Assembly (NCBI RefSeq): GCF_003443875.1
Contig: NZ_CP027482.1
Coordinates: forward strand, 2,666,001-2,730,000
Length of the DNA: 64,000 nucleotides
Reading direction: 5' to 3'
From: Aeromicrobium sp. A1-2
GTDB lineage: Bacteria > Actinomycetota > Actinomycetes > Propionibacteriales > Nocardioidaceae
Part shown: piece after piece, positions 25,271 through 34,001 of the stretch
How positions within the stretch are numbered: position 1 is the stretch's first letter
How the letters are laid out: each line of letters begins with the position of its first letter
Translations under genes and position numbers: made by a program
The notes under the pieces: generated by a model
What the model was told of the DNA's origin: nothing
What the model saw: only the letters and a program-made list of their open reading frames with translations
Databases searched by the model: none

Positions 25271-26512
25271 ATGCGCACACTTCCCCGGCTTCTGCTCGCC
25301 GCTGCGCTCGGCCTCGCCTTCCTGCCCGCCACCCCGGCGTCCGCAGCAAGCTCGGACCGGGCCGCCTTCGCCCGTTGGACCAGCACCTCGGACTTCGCCC
25401 GCGGCACGTCCACCGGCTTGGCCGCCAAATCCGGTGCGGTGACGCTGGGTTCGGGCACGTCCATCACCTCGTACGACGACCCCCGGGTCAACGGCGGCTC
25501 CCACCGGTACGACCTCGGCGACTGGGTCTCACCGTGGCAGAGCACCGGATTCCCGGCGCGAACGCTGATCCCCTCGTGGAGCATCGGCACACCCAATGGC
25601 ACCTGGGCGCGTATCGAAGTGCGGGTCCGCAGCGGATCGACGATCGGCAGCTGGGACACCATCGCCCGTTACGCGGCCGGCACCACCGATGTCAGGCGGA
25701 CGTCCTACCCCACCCAGAGCGACGACCTGGCCAAGCTCTCGACCGACACGATCATCGCCAACAGCGGCAAGACGTTCGATGGCTGGCAGATCCGTATCAA
25801 GCTGATGCGACGGGTCGGCGACCGCGACAAGCCGACGCTGTACGCCGTCAACGGCATCGCCTCCAACTACGAGGCCCGCACGATCGCCACGAGCACGACG
25901 ACTATGAGCTCAACCACGGAGCTCGACGTTCCACGCTCTTCGCAGATGATCCATAGCGGCGAGTACCCCAAGTGGGGCGGCGGCGGCGAGGCCTGGTGCT
26001 CGCCGACCTCAACCTCGATGGTCATGCGCTACTACAACCGCGGACCGAGCGCCAAGTCCTACTCGTGGACCAGGTATGCCGACGGGTTCGTCGACCATGC
26101 GGCTCGCTATACGTTCGACTACCGGTACGACGGCACCGGCAACTGGCCGCTCAACACCGCGTACGCCGCCCGGTACTCGCTCGACACCTTTGTGACCCGG
26201 CTTGACTCGCTGCGCGAGGCCGAGGCGTTCATCAAGGCCGGCATCCCGCTGGTCGCCTCCGTCGCCTACGGCAAGGGCGGCCTGACCGGCGCCCCTATCT
26301 CGTCGACACCGGGACACTTGTTGGTGATCACCGGGTTCACGACCAGCGGGCGGGTCATCGCCAACGATCCGGCGGCGTGGTCGAACTCCTCGGTCCGTCG
26401 GATCTACTCCCGGTCCCAGTTCGAGAAGGCCTGGCTGCAGGGTAGTGGTGGCGTCGTATACGTCATCCGGACCAAGAGTGATCCGCTCCCAAAGGACACC
26501 GCGCGCTGGTGA
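25271..26512 (+). CDS. Secreted C39-like cysteine peptidase family protein
   Basis: 413 aa. Signal peptide RLLLAAALGLAFLPATPASA. Residues 30-230 are an unassigned beta-rich domain. The C-terminal half is a peptidase_C39_2 domain: C243 in GEAWCSPTSTSMVMRYY, H349 in TPGHLLVITGF, and D366 in VIANDPAAW make a papain-like triad. Exported; substrate unknown. A TACGAT -10 six nt upstream supports the start. Convergent with the molybdopterin oxidoreductase gene. Confidence 0.85.
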   Translation: MRTLPRLLLAAALGLAFLPATPASAASSDRAAFARWTSTSDFARGTSTGLAAKSGAVTLGSGTSITSYDDPRVNGGSHRYDLGDWVSPWQSTGFPARTLIPSWSIGTPNGTWARIEVRVRSGSTIGSWDTIARYAAGTTDVRRTSYPTQSDDLAKLSTDTIIANSGKTFDGWQIRIKLMRRVGDRDKPTLYAVNGIASNYEARTIATSTTTMSSTTELDVPRSSQMIHSGEYPKWGGGGEAWCSPTSTSMVMRYYNRGPSAKSYSWTRYADGFVDHAARYTFDYRYDGTGNWPLNTAYAARYSLDTFVTRLDSLREAEAFIKAGIPLVASVAYGKGGLTGAPISSTPGHLLVITGFTTSGRVIANDPAAWSNSSVRRIYSRSQFEKAWLQGSGGVVYVIRTKSDPLPKDTARW

Positions 26513-26515
26513 GGC

Positions 26516-28015
26516 TCAGCCCACCGTCACGCTGACACCGGGATAGCCCGTCGCGCCATCGGGGAGGACATCGGCGCGCGCGCTGGTCTGCGGCTCCCCG
26601 TCGGCATTCGTCGCGCGTGCCTCGATCGTGTGATCGCCGGCCGTTGCATCCCAGTCGTACGTCCACTGGACCCACGTGTCGACGTTGGGCACCTCCGCGA
26701 GCTTCGCCTTCTGCCACGGCCCTTCGTCGACCCGCACCTCGACGCCCGAGATGCCCACGCCCTGGGCCCAGGCGACGCCGGCGACCGTGGTCGTGCCGAC
26801 GTCCGCGATCCCGCCACGCGGCACGTCGATGCGCGACTCGGTCTTGACCGGCCCCCGCTCGCCCCAGCCACGCTGCGTCCAGTACGCCTCGAAGTCCGCG
26901 AAGCGAGTCACCTCCCAGTCCACGACCCACTTGGTCGCCGACACGTAGCCGTACAGTCCGGGAACAACCTGCCGGACCGGGAAGCCGTGCGGGATCGGCA
27001 GCGGCTCGCCATTCATCGTCAGCGCCAGCAGGGCGTTGCGACCGTCGGTCAGCGCCTCCAGCGGAGTGCCGCACGTCCACCCGTCGTCAGACGTCGACAG
27101 CAGGGCGTCCGCGCCGGACTGGATACCGACCTCGTCGAGAATCGCCTTGATCGACACGCCGCCCCAGACGGTGTTGCCGATCAGGTCACCGCCGACGGGG
27201 TTGGAGACGCAGCAGATCGTGATCCAGGCGTCCTCGAGGCCACGGTCGAGCAGATCCTGGTACGTCAGAGTCAGCTCCTTGTCGACCAGACCGTGGATGC
27301 GCAAGGACCACTCGGCCGGATCGATCAGGGGTGGCGACAGAGCAGTGTCGATGCGATAGAAGTCGCGGTTGGTCGTCAGCCACGGGTCTTGATCAGGAAT
27401 CTCGAAATCGGTACCCACCGGCGAGGCGGACGTGCGACTCGGCAGCTTGAGCGAGGCGCGGGCGCGTTCGACCGCCTCGCGGCGACGGTGTCGCGACGCG
27501 AGGACCTGCCCGGCGGCCCCGATGAACACCGTCGCGACGGTGATGATCGCGAAGGTCCTGAGGAACGATCGGCGGGCCAGGTCCGCCTGCTGGTGGTCGC
27601 GCTCCTGCAGCAGGAGTTCCAGCACCCCCAGCACGACCACACCGGCCGCCAGGCTGGTGAAGACTCCCGCAGCACCGCCGTAGGGGCGGGACAGGACCGC
27701 CGCCGAGGTCAGCCCGACCAGCAGGGTCACGAGCCCGAAGGCCCAGACCCGATGGGTCAACCACCAGCCTCCGACGACTGCGCCGAGAGCGATGATCGCG
27801 AGCACGACACTGCCGATCGCGAGCGGCTTGTCGGCCTGGCCGACCACGCCGATGATCGCTTCGGCGAGCGGGCCGGGCGTCAGCCGGATGACCGACTGAC
27901 CGACCGCCAGCACAGGCGACTCGCGCAGACTCAGCAGCGCGGCCAGGGCCTCGCTGGCAGCGATGGCCGCGGCTGCGGCCAGGACGCCGCTGGCGATGTT
28001 TCGTCGAGAGGTCAC
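26516..28015 (-). CDS. Membrane-anchored molybdopterin-dependent oxidoreductase, sulfite oxidase family
   Basis: 499 aa from GTG 28015, chosen for GGGAGG eight bases upstream; the frame is open to 28078 but that would overlap ispF. About five N-terminal helices (residues 5-180) precede the oxidoreductase molybdopterin domain with [18 protein letters not shown], whose Cys is the likely molybdenum ligand. The C-terminal Mo-co dimerisation domain has [10 protein letters not shown] and [20 protein letters not shown]. Likely faces outward and oxidises a small oxyanion or sulfur compound; substrate unknown. Confidence 0.88.
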   Translation of the reverse strand: MTSRRNIASGVLAAAAAIAASEALAALLSLRESPVLAVGQSVIRLTPGPLAEAIIGVVGQADKPLAIGSVVLAIIALGAVVGGWWLTHRVWAFGLVTLLVGLTSAAVLSRPYGGAAGVFTSLAAGVVVLGVLELLLQERDHQQADLARRSFLRTFAIITVATVFIGAAGQVLASRHRRREAVERARASLKLPSRTSASPVGTDFEIPDQDPWLTTNRDFYRIDTALSPPLIDPAEWSLRIHGLVDKELTLTYQDLLDRGLEDAWITICCVSNPVGGDLIGNTVWGGVSIKAILDEVGIQSGADALLSTSDDGWTCGTPLEALTDGRNALLALTMNGEPLPIPHGFPVRQVVPGLYGYVSATKWVVDWEVTRFADFEAYWTQRGWGERGPVKTESRIDVPRGGIADVGTTTVAGVAWAQGVGISGVEVRVDEGPWQKAKLAEVPNVDTWVQWTYDWDATAGDHTIEARATNADGEPQTSARADVLPDGATGYPGVSVTVG

Positions 28016-28059
28016 GATCCCATCCTCCCGTGGACGGTCCAGGTCCGCCGGACGTACGG

Positions 28060-28065
28060 CATGAT
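28060..28065 (+). promoter_or_regulatory. Possible leaderless -10 of ispF
   Basis: CATGAT, 6 nt before GTG 28072. First base departs from TANNNT. Confidence 0.35.
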
Positions 28066-28071
28066 CAACCT

Positions 28072-28548
28072 GTGACATCCGCGCGCATAGGCATAGGGAC
28101 CGACGTCCACCGGCTCGTGCCCGGACGAGCCATGTGGCTCGCCGGTCTGGAATGGCCGGACGAGGAGCAGGGGCTCGAGGGGCACTCCGACGGCGACTGC
28201 GCGGCGCACGCGATCGTCGACGCCACCCTGGGCGCGGTCGGGCTCGGCGACATCGGCAGCCACTTCGGCACCGGTGATCCCGAGTGGGCCGGCGCTTCGG
28301 GGGTCGACTTCCTCGAGGAGACCGCCCGACGACTGCGCGACCGAGGCTGGATCGTCGGCAACGTGTCGGTGCAGATCATCGGCAACAGCCCCAAGATCGG
28401 ACGCCGCCGCGAACAGGCTCAACGCGTCCTGAGCGACGCGATCGGTGGACCGGTCGGCGTCACGGCCACGACGACCGACGGCCTGGGCCTCACCGGCCGA
28501 GGCGAGGGCATCGCCGCGATCGCCACGGCGCTGGTCCTCCCCCGCTGA
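28072..28548 (+). CDS. ispF: 2-C-methyl-D-erythritol 2,4-cyclodiphosphate synthase
   Basis: 158 aa from GTG 28072. Metal ligands in IGTDVHRLV (D11, H13) and EGHSDGD (H38), phosphate loop DIGSHFG, and the C-terminal [16 protein letters not shown]. It makes the cyclodiphosphate of the non-mevalonate isoprenoid pathway. ispD, which often adjoins it, is not in the window; cysS and rlmB are on the opposite strand. It is convergent with carD. Confidence 0.96.
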   Translation: MTSARIGIGTDVHRLVPGRAMWLAGLEWPDEEQGLEGHSDGDCAAHAIVDATLGAVGLGDIGSHFGTGDPEWAGASGVDFLEETARRLRDRGWIVGNVSVQIIGNSPKIGRRREQAQRVLSDAIGGPVGVTATTTDGLGLTGRGEGIAAIATALVLPR

Positions 28549-28578
28549 CCCGACGGGCGATCAACCCACGACATGACG

Positions 28579-28607
28579 AAGCCCCCGCCTCGAGGAGACG
28601 GGGGCTT
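28579..28607. terminator. Bidirectional terminator, ispF / carD
   Basis: A 9-bp perfect stem AAGCCCCCG / CGGGGGCTT with an 11-nt loop, with A- and T-flanks, between convergent genes. Confidence 0.8.
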
Positions 28608-28623
28608 GCGTACGTGGATCAGC

Positions 28624-29109
28624 TCAGGAGGCGAGGACCTCGTCGAGCCGAGTCTCAGCCTTGTCCTCGTTGGTCTTCTCGGCCAGCGCGAGCTCAGAGA
28701 CCAAGATCTGACGGGCCTTGGCCAGCATGCGCTTCTCGCCAGCCGACAGTCCGCGCTCGTGATCGCGACGCCACAGGTCGCGGACGACCTCGGCGACCTT
28801 CAGCACGTCACCGGAGTGCAGCTTCTCGAGGTTGGCCTTGTAGCGCCGCGACCAGTTGGTCGGCTCCTCGACATGCTCGGCGCGCAGCACTCCGAAGACC
28901 TGCTCGAGTCCCGCTTCATCGACGACATCGCGAACTCCGACCAGATCGAGGTTGCACGCGGGGACACGGACCACCAGATCGTTCTGCGAGACGATCCGCA
29001 GGACAAGGTATTCACGCTCCTCGCCCTTGATCGTCCGGGTCTCGATGTCCTCGATGACTGCCGCACCGTGATTGGGATAGACAACGGTTTCGCCGACAGC
29101 AAAAGTCAT
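28624..29109 (-). CDS. carD: CarD-family transcriptional regulator
   Basis: 161 aa from ATG 29109. Tudor-like RNA-polymerase-interaction domain at the start ([20 protein letters not shown]) and a helical DNA-binding C-terminus containing [18 protein letters not shown] with the promoter-wedging Trp, and the [15 protein letters not shown] segment. CarD stabilises open complexes at rRNA and housekeeping promoters. Length matches mycobacterial CarD. It ends at a terminator shared with ispF. Confidence 0.96.
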   Translation of the reverse strand: MTFAVGETVVYPNHGAAVIEDIETRTIKGEEREYLVLRIVSQNDLVVRVPACNLDLVGVRDVVDEAGLEQVFGVLRAEHVEEPTNWSRRYKANLEKLHSGDVLKVAEVVRDLWRRDHERGLSAGEKRMLAKARQILVSELALAEKTNEDKAETRLDEVLAS

Positions 29110-29296
29110 AGAGAAAACACCCTTCGTAGGTGACAAGGATAACATGTGCGACCGACAACCATCCCTGTCGTTTCAGGGCATCAGTGCCATACCAGACGCG
29201 GTCACAGCAGGTCAAAGGCAAAGCCGGCGCGCTCCTCGGATACCATCAGCAGCGCCCCTCCGAATGCATGAACCACCGACCGAAAGCAGTGATCTG

Positions 29297-29836
29297 GTGA
29301 GCACCGTACGACGACGCCGCCTCGCGGCCACCGCCCTCGCCGTGACAGCGACCTTGACCCTCGGCGGATGTGGCACCGGATTCGGCGCCCAGACCAATCA
29401 GGTCTACCAGCCCGGAGTTGGCGCCAACCACCGCGGCGACATGGACGTGCTCAACACCCTGTTCGTCATGAACGCGGACGAGTCCGCCACGTTGTCGGCC
29501 AGCATCGCGAACAACACCGACTCCGACCAGACCCTCTCGTCGATCAGCGTCACGACACTGGACGACCAGGAGCTGCAGGTCCGCAGCGCCACGACGGTCC
29601 TCCTGCCGCTACCGGCTGGCGACCTCACGACTGTCGGCGGCGCGTCCGATGCGGGCGGCCTCCAGATCAGCGCGGGCGCCACCGCGGGCCTCTACGTCCG
29701 CGTGACCCTGAACTTCAGCGACGCAGCGCCGGTCACGATCCAGGCACCTGTCGTCGCCCGGACCGCCGAGTACGCCAAGGTTGCCGGGAGCGACGGACTC
29801 GCGCCGTCCGACGTCAGCGGCGAGGGCTCGGAGTAG
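29297..29836 (+). CDS. Putative lipoprotein
   Basis: 179 aa if started at GTG 29297; an ATG at 29264 is an alternative. Basic n-region, helix AATALAVTATLTLGG and lipobox LGGC. Mature part begins TGFGAQTNQVYQPGVGANHR, a pattern common in unnamed actinobacterial lipoproteins beside phosphate genes. It has a beta-rich copper-chaperone-like (DUF461/PCuAC-like) length and layout but lacks a clear Met/His site. Function unknown. Confidence 0.75.
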   Translation: MSTVRRRRLAATALAVTATLTLGGCGTGFGAQTNQVYQPGVGANHRGDMDVLNTLFVMNADESATLSASIANNTDSDQTLSSISVTTLDDQELQVRSATTVLLPLPAGDLTTVGGASDAGGLQISAGATAGLYVRVTLNFSDAAPVTIQAPVVARTAEYAKVAGSDGLAPSDVSGEGSE

Positions 29837-29850
29837 ACCCAGCCAGGCAC

Positions 29851-29887
29851 ACGAAGGCCCCCTCCGAGAACCGGAGGGGGCCTTCGT
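29851..29887. terminator. Bidirectional terminator, lipoprotein / phoU
   Basis: ACGAAGGCCCCCTCCG pairs with CGGAGGGGGCCTTCGT, 16-bp stem with a 5-nt loop, between convergent genes. Confidence 0.88.
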
Positions 29888-29897
29888 ACGTGCTCGA

Positions 29898-30539
29898 TCA
29901 GCTGATCTGACCGGTCACCAGGTAGACGACACGGCGGGCCATCGAGACCGCGTGGTCACCGATGCGCTCGTAGTAGCGCGCCAGCAGCGCCAGGTCGACG
30001 GCCGGCTCGACGCCGTACGCCCAGTCGTCACCCAGGAGCGCGCGCAGGAGCTCCTTGCGCAGACGATCCATCTCGTCGTCCTCGTCCTCGAGCTGGCCCG
30101 CGGCGTCGACGTTGCGGTTGGCCACGATCCGCGAGGCGGAGTCGATCATCGAGTCGGCCACGGTGGCCATCGCGACGATGGTCGGGTGCAGGTGCGCGGG
30201 GACAGCGGAATCGGGCATACGGCGTCGGGCCACCTTCGCCACGTGCACGGACAGATCGCCCATGCGCTGCAGGTCGGTGAGCATGCGCAAGGTCGCCACG
30301 AGCTGCCGCAGGTCGGTCGCGACCGGCTGCTGGGTGGCGAGCAGGAGCAGTGTCCGCTCTTCGATGATCTCGGTCGCTTCGTCGATGTCCCGGTCGCCGG
30401 CGATCACGGACTCAGCGATCTGGGCGTCTGCTTGGAGCAGCGCCTTCGTCGCGTCGGCCACGGCACGTCGGACGGTCCCGGTCAGGTTCACCAGGTCGTC
30501 GACGATGGCATCGAGCTGTTCGTAATACTGATCACGCAT
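29898..30539 (-). CDS. phoU: Phosphate signalling protein PhoU
   Basis: 213 aa from ATG 30539; the frame stays open far upstream but the family begins at MRDQYYEQLDAIVDDL. Two PhoU three-helix repeats with VATDLRQLVATLRMLTDLQRMGDL and the second-repeat equivalent ARYYERIGDHAVSMARRV, which carry the E/D metal clusters. PhoU links the Pst transporter to the SenX3-type kinase and damps the Pho response. It is divergent from senX3 across a PHO-box-like repeat. Confidence 0.95.
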   Translation of the reverse strand: MRDQYYEQLDAIVDDLVNLTGTVRRAVADATKALLQADAQIAESVIAGDRDIDEATEIIEERTLLLLATQQPVATDLRQLVATLRMLTDLQRMGDLSVHVAKVARRRMPDSAVPAHLHPTIVAMATVADSMIDSASRIVANRNVDAAGQLEDEDDEMDRLRKELLRALLGDDWAYGVEPAVDLALLARYYERIGDHAVSMARRVVYLVTGQIS

Positions 30540-30546
30540 GTGCCCC

Positions 30547-30552
30547 ACCTTA
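30547..30552 (-). promoter_or_regulatory. Leaderless -10 of phoU
   Basis: TAAGGT on the minus strand, 7 nt before ATG 30539. Confidence 0.45.
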
Positions 30553-30561
30553 GAGAGCGGG

Positions 30562-30600
30562 GGTGAACAAAGGGCGACCCCCGGTGAACGTGATGTGAAC
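30562..30600. promoter_or_regulatory. PHO-box-like direct repeats between phoU and senX3
   Basis: GGTGAAC at 30562-30568 and 30583-30589, and TGTGAAC at 30594-30600; the last two are spaced 11 bp and the first 21 bp. Actinobacterial PHO boxes are 11-bp direct repeats of a GTTCACC-like core, here read on the other strand. RegX3 is the expected binder. Confidence 0.65.
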
Positions 30601-30659
30601 AGCAACCGAAAGGCCCGCCGCCGCAGGTCCACAGTGGACTGATCTGACGCTTCGCCCCC

Positions 30660-30665
30660 TACGAT
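30660..30665 (+). promoter_or_regulatory. Leaderless -10 of senX3
   Basis: TACGAT, 7 nt before GTG 30673. Confidence 0.5.
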
Positions 30666-30672
30666 CAACCGT

Positions 30673-31809
30673 GTGGACACCAGTGCAGGAGTGTTGATCG
30701 CCGGCGCGATCGGCGCCGTCGTCGGCGCGATGATCACGTACCTCTGGCGGTTCAGCGAGCGTCGGGCCGCTGCGGTGCCCGAACCTGCCCCCCTCGTGCC
30801 GCCCGGTGCCGAGCTCGTCCTGTCCGTGCTGTCGTCCTCCGCGGTGCTGATCGACTCGTCGGACACCGTCGTCAAGGCATCGGCGCCGGCCGTGGCGATG
30901 GGCATCGTCCACGACGACCGCCTGGAGCCTGACGAGCTCATGTCCCTCGTGCGGCAGGTGCGCCGCGACGGCCAGGTGCGGGAGGCCGACATCTCGCTGC
31001 AGCCCCGCCGCGGCACCACCTCGTACGTCCATGCCCGCGTCGCGCCACTGACCTCACGCCTGATCCTGGTGCTCGCCCACGACCGCACCCGCGAGCACCG
31101 GGTCGAGTCGATCCGCCGCGACTTCGTCGCGAACGTGAGCCACGAGCTCAAGACTCCCGTCGGCGCCCTCAACCTCCTCGCCGAGGCCGTCGGAGAGGCC
31201 AAGGACGATCCCGAGGCCGTGGTCCGCTTCTCCGGCCGCATGCACCTGGAGAGCGAGCGGCTGACCCGCCTCGTCCAGCAGATCATCGACCTGTCCCGGC
31301 TGCAGAACGACATCCTCAGCGACGACGCGACGACGATCAAGATCGGCGAGCTGGTCTCGGAGGCCACTGAGCACTCCGCCACCGAGGCCGAGCACAAGAA
31401 CATCGTCATCGCGACCTCGGTCGAGCCCGAGCTCTATGTGCACGGCGACCGCGGTCAGCTGCACGCCGCGGTGAGCAACCTGGTCGAGAACGCCGTGACC
31501 TACAGCCCCGAGGGGTCGAGGGTGACCGTGACGGCGCAGGCCGATGACGAGGACGTCCGGCTGACCGTGACCGACAACGGCATCGGCATCCCGGGTGACG
31601 AGCTCGACCGGATCTTCGAGCGTTTCTACCGCGTCGACCCGGCGCGGGCCCGAGCGACGGGTGGCACCGGGCTGGGGTTGTCGATCGTCAAGCACGTCGC
31701 CGCCAGCAACGGGGGCACGGTCGAGGTCTGGAGCGAGCCGGGACTCGGCTCGTCGTTCACGCTGGTCCTGCCGGCCCACCGACATGAGATGGATGAGGAG
31801 AACGCGTGA
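30673..31809 (+). CDS. senX3: Phosphate-sensing histidine kinase SenX3/PhoR
   Basis: 378 aa. One N-terminal helix (VLIAGAIGAVVGAMITYLW), a PAS-like domain (about 45-140), HisKA with H157 in FVANVSHELKTPVGAL, and HATPase with LVENAVTYSPEGSRV, DNGIGIP and GGTGLGLSIVKH. It phosphorylates RegX3 under phosphate limitation. The stop overlaps regX3 (GTGA). The phoU neighbour and PHO-box-like site fix the assignment. Confidence 0.95.
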   Translation: MDTSAGVLIAGAIGAVVGAMITYLWRFSERRAAAVPEPAPLVPPGAELVLSVLSSSAVLIDSSDTVVKASAPAVAMGIVHDDRLEPDELMSLVRQVRRDGQVREADISLQPRRGTTSYVHARVAPLTSRLILVLAHDRTREHRVESIRRDFVANVSHELKTPVGALNLLAEAVGEAKDDPEAVVRFSGRMHLESERLTRLVQQIIDLSRLQNDILSDDATTIKIGELVSEATEHSATEAEHKNIVIATSVEPELYVHGDRGQLHAAVSNLVENAVTYSPEGSRVTVTAQADDEDVRLTVTDNGIGIPGDELDRIFERFYRVDPARARATGGTGLGLSIVKHVAASNGGTVEVWSEPGLGSSFTLVLPAHRHEMDEENA

Positions 31810-32486
31810 CGAAGGTACTGGTCGTAGAGGACGAGACGAGCTACAGCGAGGCGCTGTCGTACGTCCTGCGCAAGGAAGGTTTCGAGGTTGCGATCGCCGA
31901 GACCGGCCCTGATGCCCTGACCGAGTTCGACCGGGGTGGGGCAGACATCGTGCTGCTCGACCTGATGCTGCCCGGCCTGTCAGGCACCGAGGTGTGCCGC
32001 GCGTTGCGGCTGATCTCCTCGGTACCGATCATCATGGTCAGCGCCAAGGACACCGAGGTCGACAAGGTCGTCGGGCTGGAGCTCGGCGCCGACGACTACG
32101 TCACGAAGCCGTACTCGCCGCGCGAGCTCGTCGCCCGCATCAAGGCCGTCCTGCGTCGCGGCATGGTCGACGAAGTGGACGACAATGCCTCGCTCGAGCA
32201 CGGACGTGTCCGCATGGACGTCGACCGCCACCTCGTGACGATCGACGGCGCGGAGACCCGGTTCCCGCTCAAGGAGTTCGAGCTGCTGGAGTACTTCTTG
32301 CGCAACCCCGGCCGCGTGCTGACCCGCGGGCAGCTCATCGACCGGGTCTGGGGCGCTGACTACGTCGGCGACACCAAGACGCTCGACGTCCACGTCAAGC
32401 GTCTGCGGGCCAAGATCGAGACCGATCCTGCCAACCCCCTCACGCTGACCACCGTGCGGGGCTTGGGCTACAAGTACGACACCTGA
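31806..32486 (+). CDS. regX3: Phosphate response regulator RegX3/PhoB family
   Basis: 226 aa. Receiver domain with D52 (DIVLLDLMLPGLSG), T/S and K switch residues (MVSAKDTEVDK, DDYVTKPYSP). The OmpR-type winged helix at about 130-226 has FPLKEFELLEYFLRNPGRV and VDVHVKRLRAKIE-like wing. Activates pst and other Pho genes, and probably its own divergent region through the repeats at 30562-30600. Confidence 0.96.
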   Translation: MTKVLVVEDETSYSEALSYVLRKEGFEVAIAETGPDALTEFDRGGADIVLLDLMLPGLSGTEVCRALRLISSVPIIMVSAKDTEVDKVVGLELGADDYVTKPYSPRELVARIKAVLRRGMVDEVDDNASLEHGRVRMDVDRHLVTIDGAETRFPLKEFELLEYFLRNPGRVLTRGQLIDRVWGADYVGDTKTLDVHVKRLRAKIETDPANPLTLTTVRGLGYKYDT

Positions 32487-32523
32487 GCCGAAGGCGTCTC
32501 GCCCCCCGACGCGGAGGCGCCGC

Positions 32524-33267
32524 TCAGCGGCCTTGGTTGGCCACTGCGGCGATCGCGTCGGCGGCGGCCTGGGGGTCGAGGTACGTGCCGCCCGGGACGG
32601 TCGGCTTGAGGTCGGCGTCGAGCTCGTAGACCAGCGGGATGCCGGTCGGGATGTTGAGCCCGACGACGGCGTCCTCGCTGAGGCCGTCGAGGTGCTTGAC
32701 CAGGGCGCGCAGCGAGTTGCCGTGCGCGGTCACCAGGACCACGCGATCGTCAAGCAGGTCCGGGACGATCGAGTCATACCAGTAGGGCAGCATCCGGTCG
32801 AGCACGTCGGCGAGGCACTCGGTGCGTGGCAGGAGCTCGTCGGGCAATGCGACGTAGCGCGGGTCGGCGGCCTGGCTGAACTCGGAGTCGTCGGCCAAGG
32901 CCGGCGGTGCCACGTCGTAGGACCGACGCCAGGTCATGAACTGCTCTTCGCCGAACTCGGCGAGCGTCGCCTTCTTGTCCTTGCCCTGCAGTGCGCCGTA
33001 GTGACGTTCGTTGAGCCGCCACGACCGCTTGACCGGGATCCAGTGCCGGTCGATGCCGTTGAGCACGATCTCGGCCGTACGGATCGCGCGACGCAGCAGC
33101 GAGGTGTGCAGCACGTCCGGCGCAAGGTCGGCCTGCGCCAGGAGTTCGGCGCCGCGCGCGGCCTCGGTGAGACCCTGCTCGTTGAGGTCGACATCGACCC
33201 AACCGGTGAACAGGTTCTTGGCGTTCCACTCGCTGTGGCCGTGTCGCAGCAGGATCAAGGTGCTCAT
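32524..33267 (-). CDS. gpmA: 2,3-bisphosphoglycerate-dependent phosphoglycerate mutase
   Basis: 247 aa. N-terminal [18 protein letters not shown] with catalytic H9; substrate loop [12 protein letters not shown]; second His in [18 protein letters not shown]. Interconverts 3- and 2-phosphoglycerate in glycolysis. TAGGCT lies 6 nt before ATG 33267. Beside senX3-regX3 as in many actinobacteria; convergent with regX3. Confidence 0.96.
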   Translation of the reverse strand: MSTLILLRHGHSEWNAKNLFTGWVDVDLNEQGLTEAARGAELLAQADLAPDVLHTSLLRRAIRTAEIVLNGIDRHWIPVKRSWRLNERHYGALQGKDKKATLAEFGEEQFMTWRRSYDVAPPALADDSEFSQAADPRYVALPDELLPRTECLADVLDRMLPYWYDSIVPDLLDDRVVLVTAHGNSLRALVKHLDGLSEDAVVGLNIPTGIPLVYELDADLKPTVPGGTYLDPQAAADAIAAVANQGR

Positions 33268-33273
33268 GGCACC

Positions 33274-33279
33274 GAGCCT
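33274..33279 (-). promoter_or_regulatory. Possible leaderless -10 of gpmA
   Basis: TAGGCT on the minus strand, 6 nt before ATG 33267, inside the 18-bp gap after the DsbA-like gene. Confidence 0.4.
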
Positions 33280-33285
33280 AGGCCT

Positions 33286-33951
33286 TCACTGGTCCGGCGG
33301 ACCAGCGGCCTTCCAGTCCCGATGGATCTGGGTGAGCGCCTGCACGTAGTCGTTCTGGGAGTGGACGCCCGCGAGGGTCCATTGCTTCTCGACCACGACG
33401 TAGGGGAGCTGGGCGATCTCCAGTGCGGCACCGGTCTCGACCTGCGTACGTACCTCGTCGGCGTACTCGTTGCTGGCCAGCAACGCCTCGGCGGTCTCGA
33501 GCTCAAGACCGACGAGCGCAGCTCGGGTCGCCAGGGTGAAGTGGTCGCCGATGTCGGCGCCCTCCAGGAAGTGCGCGCGCCACAGCTGGTGGGCGAGATC
33601 GCGCTGGAAGCCGGGACCGGCCTCGTCGGCCCAGGTCAGCAGTCGCCACGCGTCGAAGGAGTTGGCCTGCACGGCCTCGTCGAAGTTGAGATCGATGCCG
33701 GTGATCCGTGCGGCCGCGGTGACCTGCACGTTGATCAGCTCGGCCTTGTCCAGGCCGCCGAGCTCGTCGGCGGCCGCGTCCATCAGCCGCCGCCCGTCAG
33801 TCGGCGACTCCGGCTCGATCTGGAAGGCCCGCAGCGTGAGCTCGACCGGCTCGCCCGTCAGGATCGAGAACATGGCGGCGGCCCGCTCGAACCGGGTCGC
33901 GCCGATATACGCCCACGGGTCGACGACGTCGACGAAGATCGTCGCCTTCAT
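33286..33951 (-). CDS. DsbA/FrnE-like thioredoxin-fold protein lacking the CxxC
   Basis: 221 aa. Thioredoxin-fold strand-helix at the start, MKATIFVDVVDPWAYIGATR, in which the FrnE active-site CPWC is replaced by D11-P-W-A14. Later segments (ANSFDAWRLLTWADEAG, RAHFLEGADIGDHFTL, GAALEIAQLPYVVVEKQW with the cis-Pro) match FrnE and 2-hydroxychromene-2-carboxylate isomerase relatives. Without the cysteines it cannot do DsbA redox chemistry; a GSH- or mycothiol-type isomerase or binding role is possible. It lies 18 bp upstream of gpmA. Confidence 0.85.
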   Translation of the reverse strand: MKATIFVDVVDPWAYIGATRFERAAAMFSILTGEPVELTLRAFQIEPESPTDGRRLMDAAADELGGLDKAELINVQVTAAARITGIDLNFDEAVQANSFDAWRLLTWADEAGPGFQRDLAHQLWRAHFLEGADIGDHFTLATRAALVGLELETAEALLASNEYADEVRTQVETGAALEIAQLPYVVVEKQWTLAGVHSQNDYVQALTQIHRDWKAAGPPDQ

Positions 33952-34001
33952 GGCTGGTCGGGGAGGTTGCGGTCGGCACTCATCGCGTCAACGGTATCGA
34001 C

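Noticed and set aside
29144..29296. Longer start of the lipoprotein gene upstream of GTG 29297
   Set aside because: A longer start would put a polar 50-residue leader before the signal peptide and break the lipobox layout.
31054..31785. Long antisense open frame opposite senX3
   Set aside because: Such open frames are common opposite high-GC genes. This one lacks a ribosome site or domain, while senX3 is fully conserved.
32487..32523. Terminator between regX3 and gpmA
   Set aside because: Only a 5-bp GCGTC/GACGC stem is visible; too weak.
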